Below the pieces are notes generated by a model that did not search any database, was not told the DNA's origin, and saw only the letters and a list, made by a program, of their open reading frames with translations. The translations under genes were made by a program, and so were the position numbers. Of a stretch of DNA of 64,000 bases, positions 7,748 to 16,548 are shown in pieces. Within the stretch, counting starts at the first letter, position 1. Each line of letters begins with the position of its first letter. The stretch comes from NIC37A-2 sp964392575 (GTDB lineage Bacteria > Myxococcota_A > Polyangia > Polyangiales > Polyangiaceae): NCBI GenBank assembly GCA_964392575.1, contig CAYMQT010000001.1, positions 1 through 64,000 of the forward strand, read 5' to 3'.

Positions 7748-9568
7748 TCAGAAAACCTGAATCCCAGCAAAGCCATGGGGCGCCGCGGAGTACTCAGTGG
7801 TTCCCAGACCAGTGCGGATGTTCAGGCGAGGTCCACCGCCCACAAAGACCGAGAACGACTCGGCGAACTCATAGCCGAAAGCCGCTCGGCCAAGGATCCC
7901 GTGTTGATGGGCCGTCGATGAATCGAACGTTTTCTCAAACTGGTACTGAGCGTCCGCTTCGACGAAGAACCCACGTGTGATTCGCCCGCGGAACCCCATA
8001 GCAATGCCGGGCGCGTACTCCACGCCTCCGCTCGATCCTTGTCCGAGTCCAAAGCTCAACTGAGAATAGAAAGGATCCGGGAACACCTTCCAAGCGATGT
8101 GAGTGAGCGGGCCAGAAGGCAGACCCTCTCCTTCTGGGTTCGGACTGTAGGAACCATAAACAACTAACTGATTGCGCATGCCGGGAATGAAGTTCAGAAG
8201 ACCAATCGGCGTACCGTCGAGATCTTTCGCCACGTTCACGAGACCAACCTGAGTGCCTTTCGCCTGACCGGCAATATTGACCAGACCCACTTGCGCCCCA
8301 GAAGATTCCGACGCGAAATTCGCCACTCCTGCCTGGATGCCCTTGAGATCCTGGTACGACACATTCACGGCCCCAGCCTGCACCCCGTCGACGCTGCGCG
8401 CCGCTGTCACGAGACTGCCCTGAAATCCGTCCAGCTTTTTCCCGGCGAAGGCAAATCCGCCAGCAACCTGCGCGCCCGAGAGATCGCCCGAGGCGAGAGC
8501 AACGGCGCCGGCTCCCTGAAATCCACGCAGCGAACCCTCAAGCAGACTCACAACGCCGGACATCTGCGCGCCTTCATGATCACCCCAGGAGAGGCTGGTG
8601 AAACCCGCCAGCTGAGCCCCCGTCACTTCCCCAGAACTTGCTGAGACGATCCCTCCTAGGAGTGCTCCGCTCGATGCATGCTTCTGCCACGTAAAGATTG
8701 CGGCGGCTTGCGCACCTTCGAATCCGCCACGCGCGGTCACACCAATGGCGGAAGCGGAAAAGCCACGAAAGTATGCATTGCTATCCAACCACAAGAGGCC
8801 AATTTGCGCGCCTGTTGCCTTCTCTTTCAAACCGAGACCACGGTTGTTCAGGACTCCAAGGTTCAGCGCAAAACCTCCCACGTTCCCGACGTCACTGTAG
8901 GCGAGACCTAACTCGAAGTCCGTGCGCTTCCACTTCAGATCCGACGGTGTTGAGATGTCGCCGTAGAAGGAAAAGCTGACCTCTGTGTGTTCGATGTCAC
9001 GCTCTTCTGAGAGGCTTTCTTCGGTTTTTTCCGGAGGAACCTCCTGCTTTTCCGTTTTTTCTTCCGTCGCTTTTTCGTTCGCCTTTTCTTCCGGTCCGGA
9101 CTTCTCGGACGCTTCACTCTCAGTCACCAGGTCAGGCGCGCCTTCCGCCGCCTGCAAGTCAACGAGAATTGCTCCCGCCTCGTCTCTTCCGAGATTGCCG
9201 GAAACGAGCACGAGGGTCGAAAGCTGCTGCTCCTTATCTTCAGGGAGTTCGACCTTTCGCTCGATGATCTCACCGTCTCGATCTTGGTAGCTCGCGTGCA
9301 GTGAACGCCCGTTTACGCGCAAGCGTAATCCCGACGAACCTTGAGCCTTCTTCAGAGGGACCCCGAATTCCATCTCCAAAGCTTCTTGGATTTGAGTTTG
9401 AGTCAGGGCACTCTGCTCTAGAGTGATGCTCACGGCGAGCGAAGCTGTGCCTGTTTGGGAACGGCTTGTTTGCGCGGGCGCACTTTCCTTTGCAAACAAA
9501 GAAAAACAGAGGGAGAGTGCGAGCAGACCGACTCGCACTCCAGAGGATTTGGGCGTCAAATGCCGCAT
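7748..9568 (-). CDS. LA_2272-type surface-repeat outer-membrane protein
   Basis: From the ATG at 9568 the protein is 606 residues with a signal peptide (about 1-32). A short domain of about 100 residues follows, then a Glu/Lys-rich linker (about 160-200). About 15 short Gly-rich repeats come next (e.g. GVQAGAVNVS, GAQVGLVNIA, GTQVGLVNVA), roughly 15-25 residues each, and a C-terminal barrel-like region ends in aromatic FAGIQVF. The repeat matches the LA_2272 surface-repeat family known from Leptospira and other Gram-negatives; its function is unknown. A GTG at 9688 would add 40 residues without signal-peptide character, so I prefer 9568. It lies downstream of the TonB cluster on the same strand. 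Confidence 0.8.
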   Translation of the reverse strand: MRHLTPKSSGVRVGLLALSLCFSLFAKESAPAQTSRSQTGTASLAVSITLEQSALTQTQIQEALEMEFGVPLKKAQGSSGLRLRVNGRSLHASYQDRDGEIIERKVELPEDKEQQLSTLVLVSGNLGRDEAGAILVDLQAAEGAPDLVTESEASEKSGPEEKANEKATEEKTEKQEVPPEKTEESLSEERDIEHTEVSFSFYGDISTPSDLKWKRTDFELGLAYSDVGNVGGFALNLGVLNNRGLGLKEKATGAQIGLLWLDSNAYFRGFSASAIGVTARGGFEGAQAAAIFTWQKHASSGALLGGIVSASSGEVTGAQLAGFTSLSWGDHEGAQMSGVVSLLEGSLRGFQGAGAVALASGDLSGAQVAGGFAFAGKKLDGFQGSLVTAARSVDGVQAGAVNVSYQDLKGIQAGVANFASESSGAQVGLVNIAGQAKGTQVGLVNVAKDLDGTPIGLLNFIPGMRNQLVVYGSYSPNPEGEGLPSGPLTHIAWKVFPDPFYSQLSFGLGQGSSGGVEYAPGIAMGFRGRITRGFFVEADAQYQFEKTFDSSTAHQHGILGRAAFGYEFAESFSVFVGGGPRLNIRTGLGTTEYSAAPHGFAGIQVF

Positions 9569-9872
9569 AGCTCCCCTGAGTGCCCCCTCGGGCTTGGAAC
9601 GTTCAAATGATCGCCCCCACGTCGCGCCGCCTCTGACACGTTCTGATCGCATTTCTTTCAGAATACGCTGCTGGTGCTCCCATTCCACCTCATCCAGGGA
9701 GGTTCCTGAGCGTCAGCACCTGGAGCAACACCATCGAACGTCGCCACCCACATCCTACCATCTTCCTGCTCCCAACAAAAACGCGCATCATTTTCCGATT
9801 CTGTCTACTTCTGGAAGTGGAGGCAAGCCTCGGAAACTGGGTTGGAATGCTTATCCCTCACTACTCTGCTCT

Positions 9873-9911
9873 TGGCCTCTGTGTCTGGCCTCTGTGTCTG
9901 GCCTCTGTGTC
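9873..9911. repeat. Three tandem copies of a 13-bp unit
   Basis: TGGCCTCTGTGTC is repeated three times without a gap in the intergenic region between tonB and the surface-repeat protein gene. It codes for nothing recognised; a replication-slippage microsatellite is the simplest reading. Confidence 0.85.
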
Positions 9912-9956
9912 GCATGCTCCACGGGAGGTGGCACCGGCCTATGACTGAGTCGCGCC

Positions 9957-10724
9957 TCAACCGTCGCTACGAAACTTGCAGCGATAGCTGATCCATGTGC
10001 CCACGGGCTTGCCTTCCTTGTCGAGGGGCGTGCTCCATTTACTGCCACTCAGAGTTTTCACACACGCAGCTCCAAATCCTCCCGTCGTCTCCGACGCAAT
10101 GTTTGTAACCCGGATCACTCCGTCTGCATCGATGCGAGCGCGCACTTTTGCCTCTCCGCTCAGACCTTGCCTGCGCGCACTCGGAGGATAGTTGCGCTCA
10201 AGTGCGTCACCTAAAGCGGGTGGCAGCGGATGCTTCGAGAGTTTTGCCAAAGGAAGCACTGCAGGAGCGGCGGACTTTGGTGGAGCGGGCTTTGACGTCT
10301 GGACAGTGCGTTTCGGGGTAGGGTGAGAGACGCCAGCGCGCACAGGTCCTCGACGCTCCGCACCACTGCCCCTTTGAGCCTCAAATCCGTCCGCGCCGTC
10401 GCTCACAAGGGTATTGCCCGTGAGCTCGGGTGCCGGCTCTGGCTCGGGTGGAGTTTCGGCAGCCTGTGGTGTCGACTCCAGAGGAAGTGGCTCCGGTTCT
10501 GGCTCTGGCTCGGGAGCAATGGGCTCGGGTTCAGGCGGAGGCGGTTCGGGTTCTACTTCGGGTTCAGGCGGAGGGGGCTCAGGCTCCGCTACTTCAAAGG
10601 CCACCATCTGAGGTTCCGGTTTCTCCGGAAGACGGGGCGCGGCAAGAGGAGAAGCTGAAAACGCAACAGCATGTCCACACACACTTGCCAAAAGCGTCAG
10701 GCGTCCAGTCCAACCTTGATTCAT
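9957..10724 (-). CDS. tonB: TonB energy transducer
   Basis: From the ATG at 10724 (MNQGWTGRLTLL) the protein is 255 residues: an N-terminal membrane anchor, a long Pro/Glu spacer made of PEPEPPPPEPE-type repeats (about 35-105), a variable linker, and the C-terminal TonB domain (about 175-250) with YPPSARRQGLSGEAKVRARI, the typical start of the receptor-binding fold. It couples the proton-motive force from ExbBD to the receptor. The start overlaps the exbD stop by 4 nt (ATGA), which decides it over the upstream start at 10775. The spacer is long enough to span the periplasm. Confidence 0.9.
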   Translation of the reverse strand: MNQGWTGRLTLLASVCGHAVAFSASPLAAPRLPEKPEPQMVAFEVAEPEPPPPEPEVEPEPPPPEPEPIAPEPEPEPEPLPLESTPQAAETPPEPEPAPELTGNTLVSDGADGFEAQRGSGAERRGPVRAGVSHPTPKRTVQTSKPAPPKSAAPAVLPLAKLSKHPLPPALGDALERNYPPSARRQGLSGEAKVRARIDADGVIRVTNIASETTGGFGAACVKTLSGSKWSTPLDKEGKPVGTWISYRCKFRSDG

Positions 10725-11146
10725 TGCGCAAGATCTTCCGGTGCCACATTGATGGCAAACTTTGTCACTCCGCATACCCGGAGCAGATCGATCACACCGA
10801 CAACACTCCGATGAGCAGTCGAACCATCCGCCGCGATCAACGCGCTCGGTTTCTTTCCCTGACCTTCCAGAGAAGCCTTCTCTTTGAGTACAGCGCTTTT
10901 CAGGGACTCCATTGTGTGCGGCGCGCCGTCCAAAAACAGCTTCCCGGACGCGTCGACGCTAATGGCCAAGGGGCTGCTCTCACTCTCGCCTGTCGCCGCC
11001 TTCGGAAGTTCCATGGGCAGGGCCTTAGAAACTGTGTAGCTCGCACTCACCATCAAAACGATGAGCAGCACCAGTACGACATCCACAAGCGGGGTGACAT
11101 TGATGCCCTGGATCATCTCGCCGGGCTTAGAAGCTGAACCGGCCAT
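10721..11146 (-). CDS. exbD: ExbD-family proton-channel subunit
   Basis: A 141-residue protein with one N-terminal membrane helix and the ExbD/TolR signature INVTPLVDVVLVLLIVLMV; the Asp in LVDVV is the proton-relay residue of the family. The periplasmic domain (about 50-141) carries the usual ADGSTAHRSVVGVIDLLR stretch. It follows exbB with no intergenic base and overlaps tonB, so the three are one unit. Confidence 0.92.
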   Translation of the reverse strand: MAGSASKPGEMIQGINVTPLVDVVLVLLIVLMVSASYTVSKALPMELPKAATGESESSPLAISVDASGKLFLDGAPHTMESLKSAVLKEKASLEGQGKKPSALIAADGSTAHRSVVGVIDLLRVCGVTKFAINVAPEDLAQ

Positions 11147-11917
11147 TTAGTTAGCGGCTCCTCTCTGCCTACCGCGCGCGCCACTCGACAGCAGCGTTGC
11201 TCCCTCCTTTAAGGGAGTGCCTTCCTCTTCGTCGCGCAACAAATCTCCACCACCGCCGCCACCTCCGGTCCCGCGGACGCGATTCCCGGAAGCTTCGGCG
11301 CTTTGCGCGTGAAAGTACGCCACCACTTCGCGGCCGAGCACCTCACCTTGGCAAAGTCTGACGTGAATGACGCGCTGAAATGTGTTGAAGGCGGCTACCG
11401 CCGGAAGAGCCACAACGAGTCCCACCGCTGTCGCTACCAATGCCTCACCAATCTCAGACATCAGTCCCGTTGTGAGCTGTCCGCCCGACGCGTCGAGCTG
11501 ATGAAACGCGCCGATAATGCCCACCACGGTTCCAAGCAGACCCACAAACGGCGCGTTGTTTCCAAGGGTACCCAGGAACGCCAGGCTCTTTTCCGCCCGC
11601 AGACGTTGAGACTGAGATTCAGCGTTCATTCGTTCCTCAGCCTCCTGTGCAGAGCTCGCGCACAGAGCGGCTCCCACAACACGCGCCTCAAGACTCGGAG
11701 ACTCGTCGAACTTTCTCCGAGCAAGCGCCACGTCCCCGCGCGCAAGCGCGCGACTCAACATCAACCGGAGGGACTCAGCTTTCGCCTTCGTGCTCAAGAA
11801 GAACACGACTCGTTCTAGAATCACACCCACCGCAAGCACGCTGAGCCCAACCAACATCCACAGAACCCACGTGGCTCCCAGCCCCACGAGTCCTTGAAAT
11901 ACATTGTCGATTTTCAC
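11147..11917 (-). CDS. exbB: ExbB-family proton-channel subunit
   Basis: The 256-residue MotA/TolQ/ExbB family protein has a first helix near residues 15-40 and the conserved FLGTLGNNAPFVGLLGTVVGI stretch (given by position, about 112-133) followed by the third helix LVATAVGLVVALPAVAAFN. The start is a GTG at 11917 behind AAAGGTAG. The C-terminal tail is unusually long, with a run of seven glycines and charged residues (about 215-256), probably disordered. It builds the inner-membrane motor with ExbD for TonB. Confidence 0.92.
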   Translation of the reverse strand: MKIDNVFQGLVGLGATWVLWMLVGLSVLAVGVILERVVFFLSTKAKAESLRLMLSRALARGDVALARRKFDESPSLEARVVGAALCASSAQEAEERMNAESQSQRLRAEKSLAFLGTLGNNAPFVGLLGTVVGIIGAFHQLDASGGQLTTGLMSEIGEALVATAVGLVVALPAVAAFNTFQRVIHVRLCQGEVLGREVVAYFHAQSAEASGNRVRGTGGGGGGGDLLRDEEEGTPLKEGATLLSSGARGRQRGAAN

Positions 11918-11987
11918 GATATCTACCTTTCAAAAGTGCTTCTCACAACTCACAACTCACTCTGCTGCTCAGACCTCGGAGGGTGCC

Positions 11988-12869
11988 TTACTGAACGCAC
12001 ACACTGAAAGTGCGCCAGCTCACCCCACCTCGATCATCGCGCACGACCACGTAGTGCTTGACAGGTCCCGCGCTCGGTGGCGCTTCCCAGTCCAGGCTGA
12101 CAGCGACCTCCTCTCCGGGAACCAGAAAGCTGTATTGGCGCTCATAGAGCCCCTCATTCGCAAAATGTGAGATTTGCAGCTCTTCCCTCAGGGCGCCCGG
12201 AACGTGCTCGCTTGCCTCTTCCGACAGCCGTAGATGCACTTTCACCGTCTCTTCCGACTTCACCGTTGGAACGTCGTTGCAGGTGGGCAAATCATTCGGC
12301 GACTCATAGGTCACGGAAGTGCCGTCCACTTCGATCTCGCTCATGTCCAAATCAGGATTGCGGTTCGCGCTTTCCGCATCCGGAGCGAGAAAGGCATCAA
12401 AGCTGACACTGAGAGGCGCCTCAGCGCTTGAACAAGACCAATCGAGCGGATCCTCTGGAAGACTCGGAGTCCCGTCCACACAACCTGCGGCGAGGAGCGC
12501 TAAGCGCTGGCCGGGCTCAGCATCGTAAGGAATTTGGATGTCAGCGTGCTGCTCGCTTGCTCCCTCAAGGATCCCCTCGCCAAAGGGCGTTCCGGCGCAG
12601 ATGGGAACACCTCGCGCGGAATCAATGGCGGGACAGAAGCGGTACTCAAAGGTGGCTATCTCTGGACCGTTCGTGCCAGCCACGAGCACTTGCACTGAGA
12701 CCTGTTCGCCCGGATCAGGTGTGGCCAAGCCGGATGCACTCTCCACTCTCACCCCAAGAACCCGCGGGTTTTCGAGCTTTTGTGCTTCCTTGAGAGGATC
12801 GCCACAAGCAGCGCACAGAAGCGTCGCAAGAAGCGCAATCGCGGAACTTGGTTGATTCATTTTCATCAC
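11988..12869 (-). CDS. Lipoprotein partner of the TonB-dependent receptor
   Basis: The 293-residue protein has a lipoprotein signal with Cys at LLCAACGDP (about residue 22). The rest is a beta-rich, cysteine-containing domain (Cys pairs near CPAIDSARGVPIC and CVDG...CSS) of no family I recognise; a C-terminal segment (HYVVVRDDRGGVSW) resembles Ig-like or bacterial beta-sandwich folds. Its ATG overlaps the receptor stop by 4 nt, so it is translated with the receptor and may act as a surface substrate-binding or receptor-assembly lipoprotein. This role is inference from context only. Confidence 0.7.
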   Translation of the reverse strand: MMKMNQPSSAIALLATLLCAACGDPLKEAQKLENPRVLGVRVESASGLATPDPGEQVSVQVLVAGTNGPEIATFEYRFCPAIDSARGVPICAGTPFGEGILEGASEQHADIQIPYDAEPGQRLALLAAGCVDGTPSLPEDPLDWSCSSAEAPLSVSFDAFLAPDAESANRNPDLDMSEIEVDGTSVTYESPNDLPTCNDVPTVKSEETVKVHLRLSEEASEHVPGALREELQISHFANEGLYERQYSFLVPGEEVAVSLDWEAPPSAGPVKHYVVVRDDRGGVSWRTFSVCVQ

Positions 12870-15142
12870 AGCTCTCCTCGGATCCCGAGGTTGGGGAAGA
12901 TAGGCATGCCGACTCCAGGCTCTGACACCGTGTAGTCATAGCTGTACGACACGCTTGATTTGTTTTTGGCGTTGTAGACGTTGAAGACTTCCAAATACGT
13001 AGTCAGACCCACTGGACCGAGTTGCCACAACTTCTCCACGCGAACGTCGAGCTGATGAAAGGCGGGGTTACGCTCGGTATTCACGCCATCGGTCAGACCG
13101 CGATAGGTGTCCGTGTTCGCGTCGTACACAGCAGAGACCACCGGGCTGTAGGGGTTGCCCGTTCCGTAGCGAAAGCGCGCTCCCGCGATCCAGCCATGCC
13201 CAAGATCATAGCTCGCAGTGAGCGAGAGATTGTGCGTCTGATCGTAGTCGAAAAGGCGCGACTCCTCCCCCGGTCCGTCCGTCCTCTCGCTGCGTGAAAG
13301 CGTGTAGGCGAGAAGGGCCTGACTCTTCGGCGACACGCGGATATTCAGCAGAAATTCAGCGCCATAGGCCACACCGGTGCCTTCATTGAGAAAGCCCGGA
13401 GGCGCGCTGCCTTCCGTTGCAACAATTCGATCGAACCAACGCTTGTAGAAGGTATCGACGTCGAACATCACGGACTCTCCGATGCCTTGTTCAACGCCCA
13501 GAGAAGTTTGAAGGGTGTGGTACGGATCGATGTCCGGATTGCCTAACTCATCCATCGCCTCGTAGTAGATGGGTGGTTGCGAATAGAGACCCACGCCTGT
13601 TTTCAGAGTGGTGCGCTTCGCCACGGTGAATCGTCCTGTGAACCTAGGGTCCACTGTCCATTCGTGGATATCCGCCGTGTAGTCAGCGCGCACGCCAGGC
13701 ACGAGCAAAATCTCTTCGACGGGCCGATACGACGCCTCGATGTACACGGCTGGTCGCACCGGATGGATCACCTGGCGCTCCACCGTGGCGAACTCTTCAC
13801 TGGCGAGCGAGCCATATCCGGGAACACCTTCATCCTGTCCTGGCGGCGGTCCGTTGTAGTCACCCGAGCCCGCAAACATGGTAAAATCAAAGCCCGTATC
13901 GATGCGGAGCTTCTTGTGGGCAAAGATGGACCACTCAGCACGCGCCTGGATGTCCACAAGGTCAAATCCACCCTGGAGTTCGCCCAGTTGCTGCTGACTC
14001 AGATTAGGCCCAACGGAAACCATCAGCTTTTGCTCCACGACTTCTGAAAATCGACTGTCGAGCTCCACCTGGGCGCGATGAAATTGCAGCTTCGCATTGG
14101 CAGCTCCACGAAGAGCGGGATCGTCTGGAGCAGACTCGTCCAGGAACAGCTCCATGTGATCACTGCTCCCGTAGCCAAGTACGCGTAACTTGTTCTGTTC
14201 GTTGAAACGATGGGTGACGATCACCTGATAGTCCCAGTAGACGGGAGCAGCGAGCACAGACAGGGTGTCCTCGGGCACCAGCGCTTTGAAGAAGAAGTCA
14301 ATGTTGCTGCGGCGCGCGGCCAGAGCCACAGCTGTCTTCTTGGACAGAGGCGCCTCAGCTAAGGCAAAGGTGTCTATCGCGCTCAGTTCGAGCATCGCGT
14401 GAAAGCCATCGGTCTTTGGATCACGCACCCGCGCCTCCACAACTCCGCCGGCAGCTCGCCCGTATCTGGCCGAATAATTGCCCGGATAGAGATCGACCTT
14501 CTCCAGCAGATGCGAGTTGAAGAAACTCGTGAGCCCGCCAAAGTGATACATGAGCGGCACGCTCGCTCCGTCTAGGAGCACGAGGCTTTCGCTCGAATAA
14601 CTGCCGCGCAAAAGCGGCGCCTCGGCATTGCTCCCGAACTCCGTGCGCGCCACACCGGGCATGATTTCGATAGCTCTCAGCGCATCTCCGCGGGTTCCCG
14701 GAACGCGCGTCAGCAATTCTTCGTCCACGGTGCGCTTGGTCGCTTCGCGTGGTGGCGACTCCACCTCGGCAACTGCTTCAAACTCAAGTTCTTCCTCCTC
14801 TTCTTCGAAGAATTCGTCTCCGGGCAGCTCGTTCTGCGCGGCGCCAGTCCCGCTCTCGCTTGCCTCATCCGCAGCCGCAGGAGTCTCGTCCTCTTCGTCG
14901 CTCGTAGGTTCGCTCTCGGGAAGGTCCGCTGATGGCGTGTCCTGAGCCCTCGCGGCGTCTGAAGGCGGAGCGACGTCTGAAGGTGCTGTATCCGCTGAAG
15001 GCTCTCCAGCCTGACCAGCAGCCGTTCGACTGACCAGAGCCTGAGCGAGGACCAAACTGAGCCCGAAAAGGGACGGACGTGCTAAGATTGTTCTTGTAAG
15101 TTGACGCACAACTGCCTTCTGCTCGTGAGAGCACCTCGTCAC
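12866..15142 (-). CDS. TonB-dependent outer-membrane receptor
   Basis: A 758-residue protein: signal peptide (about 1-43), an acidic low-complexity stretch with a run of Glu (about 45-130), a plug domain (about 135-245, with RVPGTRGDALRAIEIMPG and GAPLLRG-like residues ending in SARYGRAAGGVVEARVR), then a 22-strand-type barrel to the C-terminus. It imports a large or scarce ligand using energy from TonB-ExbBD encoded just downstream. The ligand is unknown; no cobalamin riboswitch or Fur box is evident upstream. The start is a GTG at 15142; a GTG about 30 nt further in is possible. The acidic insert is unusual and may contact TonB or the partner lipoprotein. Confidence 0.88.
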   Translation of the reverse strand: MTRCSHEQKAVVRQLTRTILARPSLFGLSLVLAQALVSRTAAGQAGEPSADTAPSDVAPPSDAARAQDTPSADLPESEPTSDEEDETPAAADEASESGTGAAQNELPGDEFFEEEEEELEFEAVAEVESPPREATKRTVDEELLTRVPGTRGDALRAIEIMPGVARTEFGSNAEAPLLRGSYSSESLVLLDGASVPLMYHFGGLTSFFNSHLLEKVDLYPGNYSARYGRAAGGVVEARVRDPKTDGFHAMLELSAIDTFALAEAPLSKKTAVALAARRSNIDFFFKALVPEDTLSVLAAPVYWDYQVIVTHRFNEQNKLRVLGYGSSDHMELFLDESAPDDPALRGAANAKLQFHRAQVELDSRFSEVVEQKLMVSVGPNLSQQQLGELQGGFDLVDIQARAEWSIFAHKKLRIDTGFDFTMFAGSGDYNGPPPGQDEGVPGYGSLASEEFATVERQVIHPVRPAVYIEASYRPVEEILLVPGVRADYTADIHEWTVDPRFTGRFTVAKRTTLKTGVGLYSQPPIYYEAMDELGNPDIDPYHTLQTSLGVEQGIGESVMFDVDTFYKRWFDRIVATEGSAPPGFLNEGTGVAYGAEFLLNIRVSPKSQALLAYTLSRSERTDGPGEESRLFDYDQTHNLSLTASYDLGHGWIAGARFRYGTGNPYSPVVSAVYDANTDTYRGLTDGVNTERNPAFHQLDVRVEKLWQLGPVGLTTYLEVFNVYNAKNKSSVSYSYDYTVSEPGVGMPIFPNLGIRGEL

Positions 15143-15302
15143 GCACGGGGCAGCCTGAACTCTGAGTGATGCTCAAGGCGCCCGTGCGGGTCGCACTCCC
15201 TCAGAGGGAAGCTGCTTTTCGAAAGTGGGTACCCGCTCGGTCCCGGGGCGTTCACAGAAAACTTTCGGAGGCGCCAAAAAACCTGGAGCAATCCAGCAAT
15301 CA

Positions 15303-15481
15303 GCAATCCGACCCGGGTTCCTCCGTCGAGTGACGATGGACAAGGAGGCGACAGGTGTTCGCCACCCGGAAGGATTCCATTCAGAGGCAGAAACGCCTCG
15401 AAGGCATCGGACTCGATCTGTTGGCGTGCACCCCGCGGAAATCAAGTCGGGTACGACGAGGAGCAACCCGGGTCGGATTGC
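15303..15481 (+). mobile_element. Island repeat copy A (179 bp, 17-bp terminal inverted repeats)
   Basis: The copy begins GCAATCCGACCCGGGTT and ends AACCCGGGTCGGATTGC, a perfect 17-bp inverted repeat that extends over CTCC with one mismatch. The body is not self-complementary. It is the type with ATTCCATTCAGAGG in the middle, as in copy C. It supplies the last residues and stop codon of the nucleotidyltransferase frame on the minus strand. Size and ends fit a MITE-like non-autonomous element; no clear target-site duplication is visible. Confidence 0.88.
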
Positions 15482-15975
15482 ACCTGGGCCAACCCACGCT
15501 CGTTATCGTATTTCTTCTCCCCGTCGACATGTGCCTCAAGGACGTTGTAGACGCGCGAGCGCAAGCAATGCAGTGGATGCATGACGCGAACACTTCCCCA
15601 TTTGGTTGGCAGTGACACGGCGGCCTCTTGGACCTCGCTGTCCGTGTTGGGCGGTGACCCAGGTAAGAAGTCGATGCGCAAGGAATCGTCTTCCGAGAGG
15701 AGCACGGCATTGAGCCGCACTGCCGCCTTTCGAGCGTTGATGGGCTTGAACTGTAGTCCTAGTGCCCGCGCAGCCTTGCGTGCGTCGTCTGTCGAACCGA
15801 CGAGATCGAGGTCCTTGCTGAGGATAAGGTCCGCCGCCTCGAGTTCCCCACGAGCGAAATAGACCATCCAGAAATTGATCGCCTGGCCGCCGACGACCAC
15901 CGGATCGATTCCAGTCCTCCCGATTCGGCGTAGGGACTCAAGGCAGGTGTCCCAGGAAAGCTCGGCTACCACCAT
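15442..15975 (-). pseudogene. AbiEii-like nucleotidyltransferase, 3' end replaced by repeat copy A
   Basis: From the ATG at 15975 (MVVAELSWDTC) the frame shows a nucleotidyltransferase-like core: VVVGGQAINFW near residues 26-36, SKDLDLVG as the metal-binding DxD region, and DDSLRIDFLPG as the third acidic strand. This resembles MNT/AbiEii-type nucleotidyltransferases, several of which act as toxins or in phage defence. The last 14 residues (VQSDPGCSSSYPT) are encoded by the inverted repeat of copy A, so the native C-terminus is lost. It follows a 75-residue partner gene with a 10-nt overlap. Activity of the truncated form is uncertain. Confidence 0.7.
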
Positions 15976-16193
15976 TCGCTTGTGGACGCAGCGTAGTTTA
16001 CCCGCTCGTCCGAAAGGTTTGCCAGTGCCCAAGAATTGGCGCGGTTGATCTCGGCGGCTGTCTTCTCGCCGCTGCGCAGGGCACGCTCGTCCTCGTCGCG
16101 CCATGCCTGCTTCATGCGCTCCGCCTCTTCAAGTGTGATGCTTTCTTCTGGGGCCATGGTTTTTGGTGCCTGAGGTTGTTCCGATTGGCGCAT
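15966..16193 (-). CDS. 75-residue partner of the nucleotidyltransferase, antitoxin-like
   Basis: A small charged helical protein (SITLEEAERMKQAWRDEDER) with no recognised domain. Its stop overlaps the start of the nucleotidyltransferase gene, the arrangement of many toxin-antitoxin and defence pairs in which the small gene comes first. A second start (MAPEES) exists at 16157. The antitoxin role is inferred from size and coupling only. Confidence 0.6.
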   Translation of the reverse strand: MRQSEQPQAPKTMAPEESITLEEAERMKQAWRDEDERALRSGEKTAAEINRANSWALANLSDERVNYAASTSEWW

Positions 16194-16548
16194 GTAGTCT
16201 AGCGCTACTGACGAGCCGCTGCCACTGCCTCAAACACCATCGGATTTTCCGGTTACACCCTGTCCACGGGTGTCCCCTGCTGTCCACGATTGTCCACCCC
16301 TGGGGGGTACAGGTTGAATGAGAAACGAGCAATCCGGAAGGATTGCTATTCACAGGAGAAACGTCTCGAAGGCGTCGGACCCTATCTGTTGGCGTGCATC
16401 CCGCGAAAATCAAGTCGGGGTACGACGAGGAGCAACCCGGGTCGGATTGCACTACTAAAAGGCAGCGTTCACGTGCGCTTTCGCGTCTCGTGAACGATTC
16501 CCGTTCGTGCCGCTTGCCCCCTCTCGTGGTTTGGGTAGGAAGAAGGCC
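16194..16548. other. Gene-free stretch holding repeat copy B
   Basis: Apart from copy B (16329-16450) I see no coding sequence here. The part before it contains three closely spaced TGTCCAC words (about 16260-16300) of unknown meaning, upstream of the minus-strand nucleotidyltransferase pair. The part after it ends with a purine-rich ribosome site (AGGAAGAAGG) for the WGR gene. Confidence 0.5.
16329..16450 (+). mobile_element. Island repeat copy B (122 bp, internally deleted)
   Basis: It keeps the first seven bases GCAATCC, then jumps to GGAAGGATTGC, lacking about 58 bp present in the other copies. The right half and the right 17-bp terminus are intact. The mid-sequence GATTGCTATTCACAGG is shared with copy D and differs from A and C, so two subtypes exist. 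It has the same orientation as the other copies. Confidence 0.85.

Noticed and set aside
10414..10611. Gly/Ser-repeat plus-strand protein
   Set aside because: Antisense of the Pro/Glu spacer of TonB.
14628..14945. Ser-rich plus-strand protein
   Set aside because: Antisense of the acidic linker of the receptor; composition bias creates the frame.
15143..15302. Cobalamin riboswitch before the TonB-dependent receptor
   Set aside because: No B12-box or conserved helices could be recognised in the leader.
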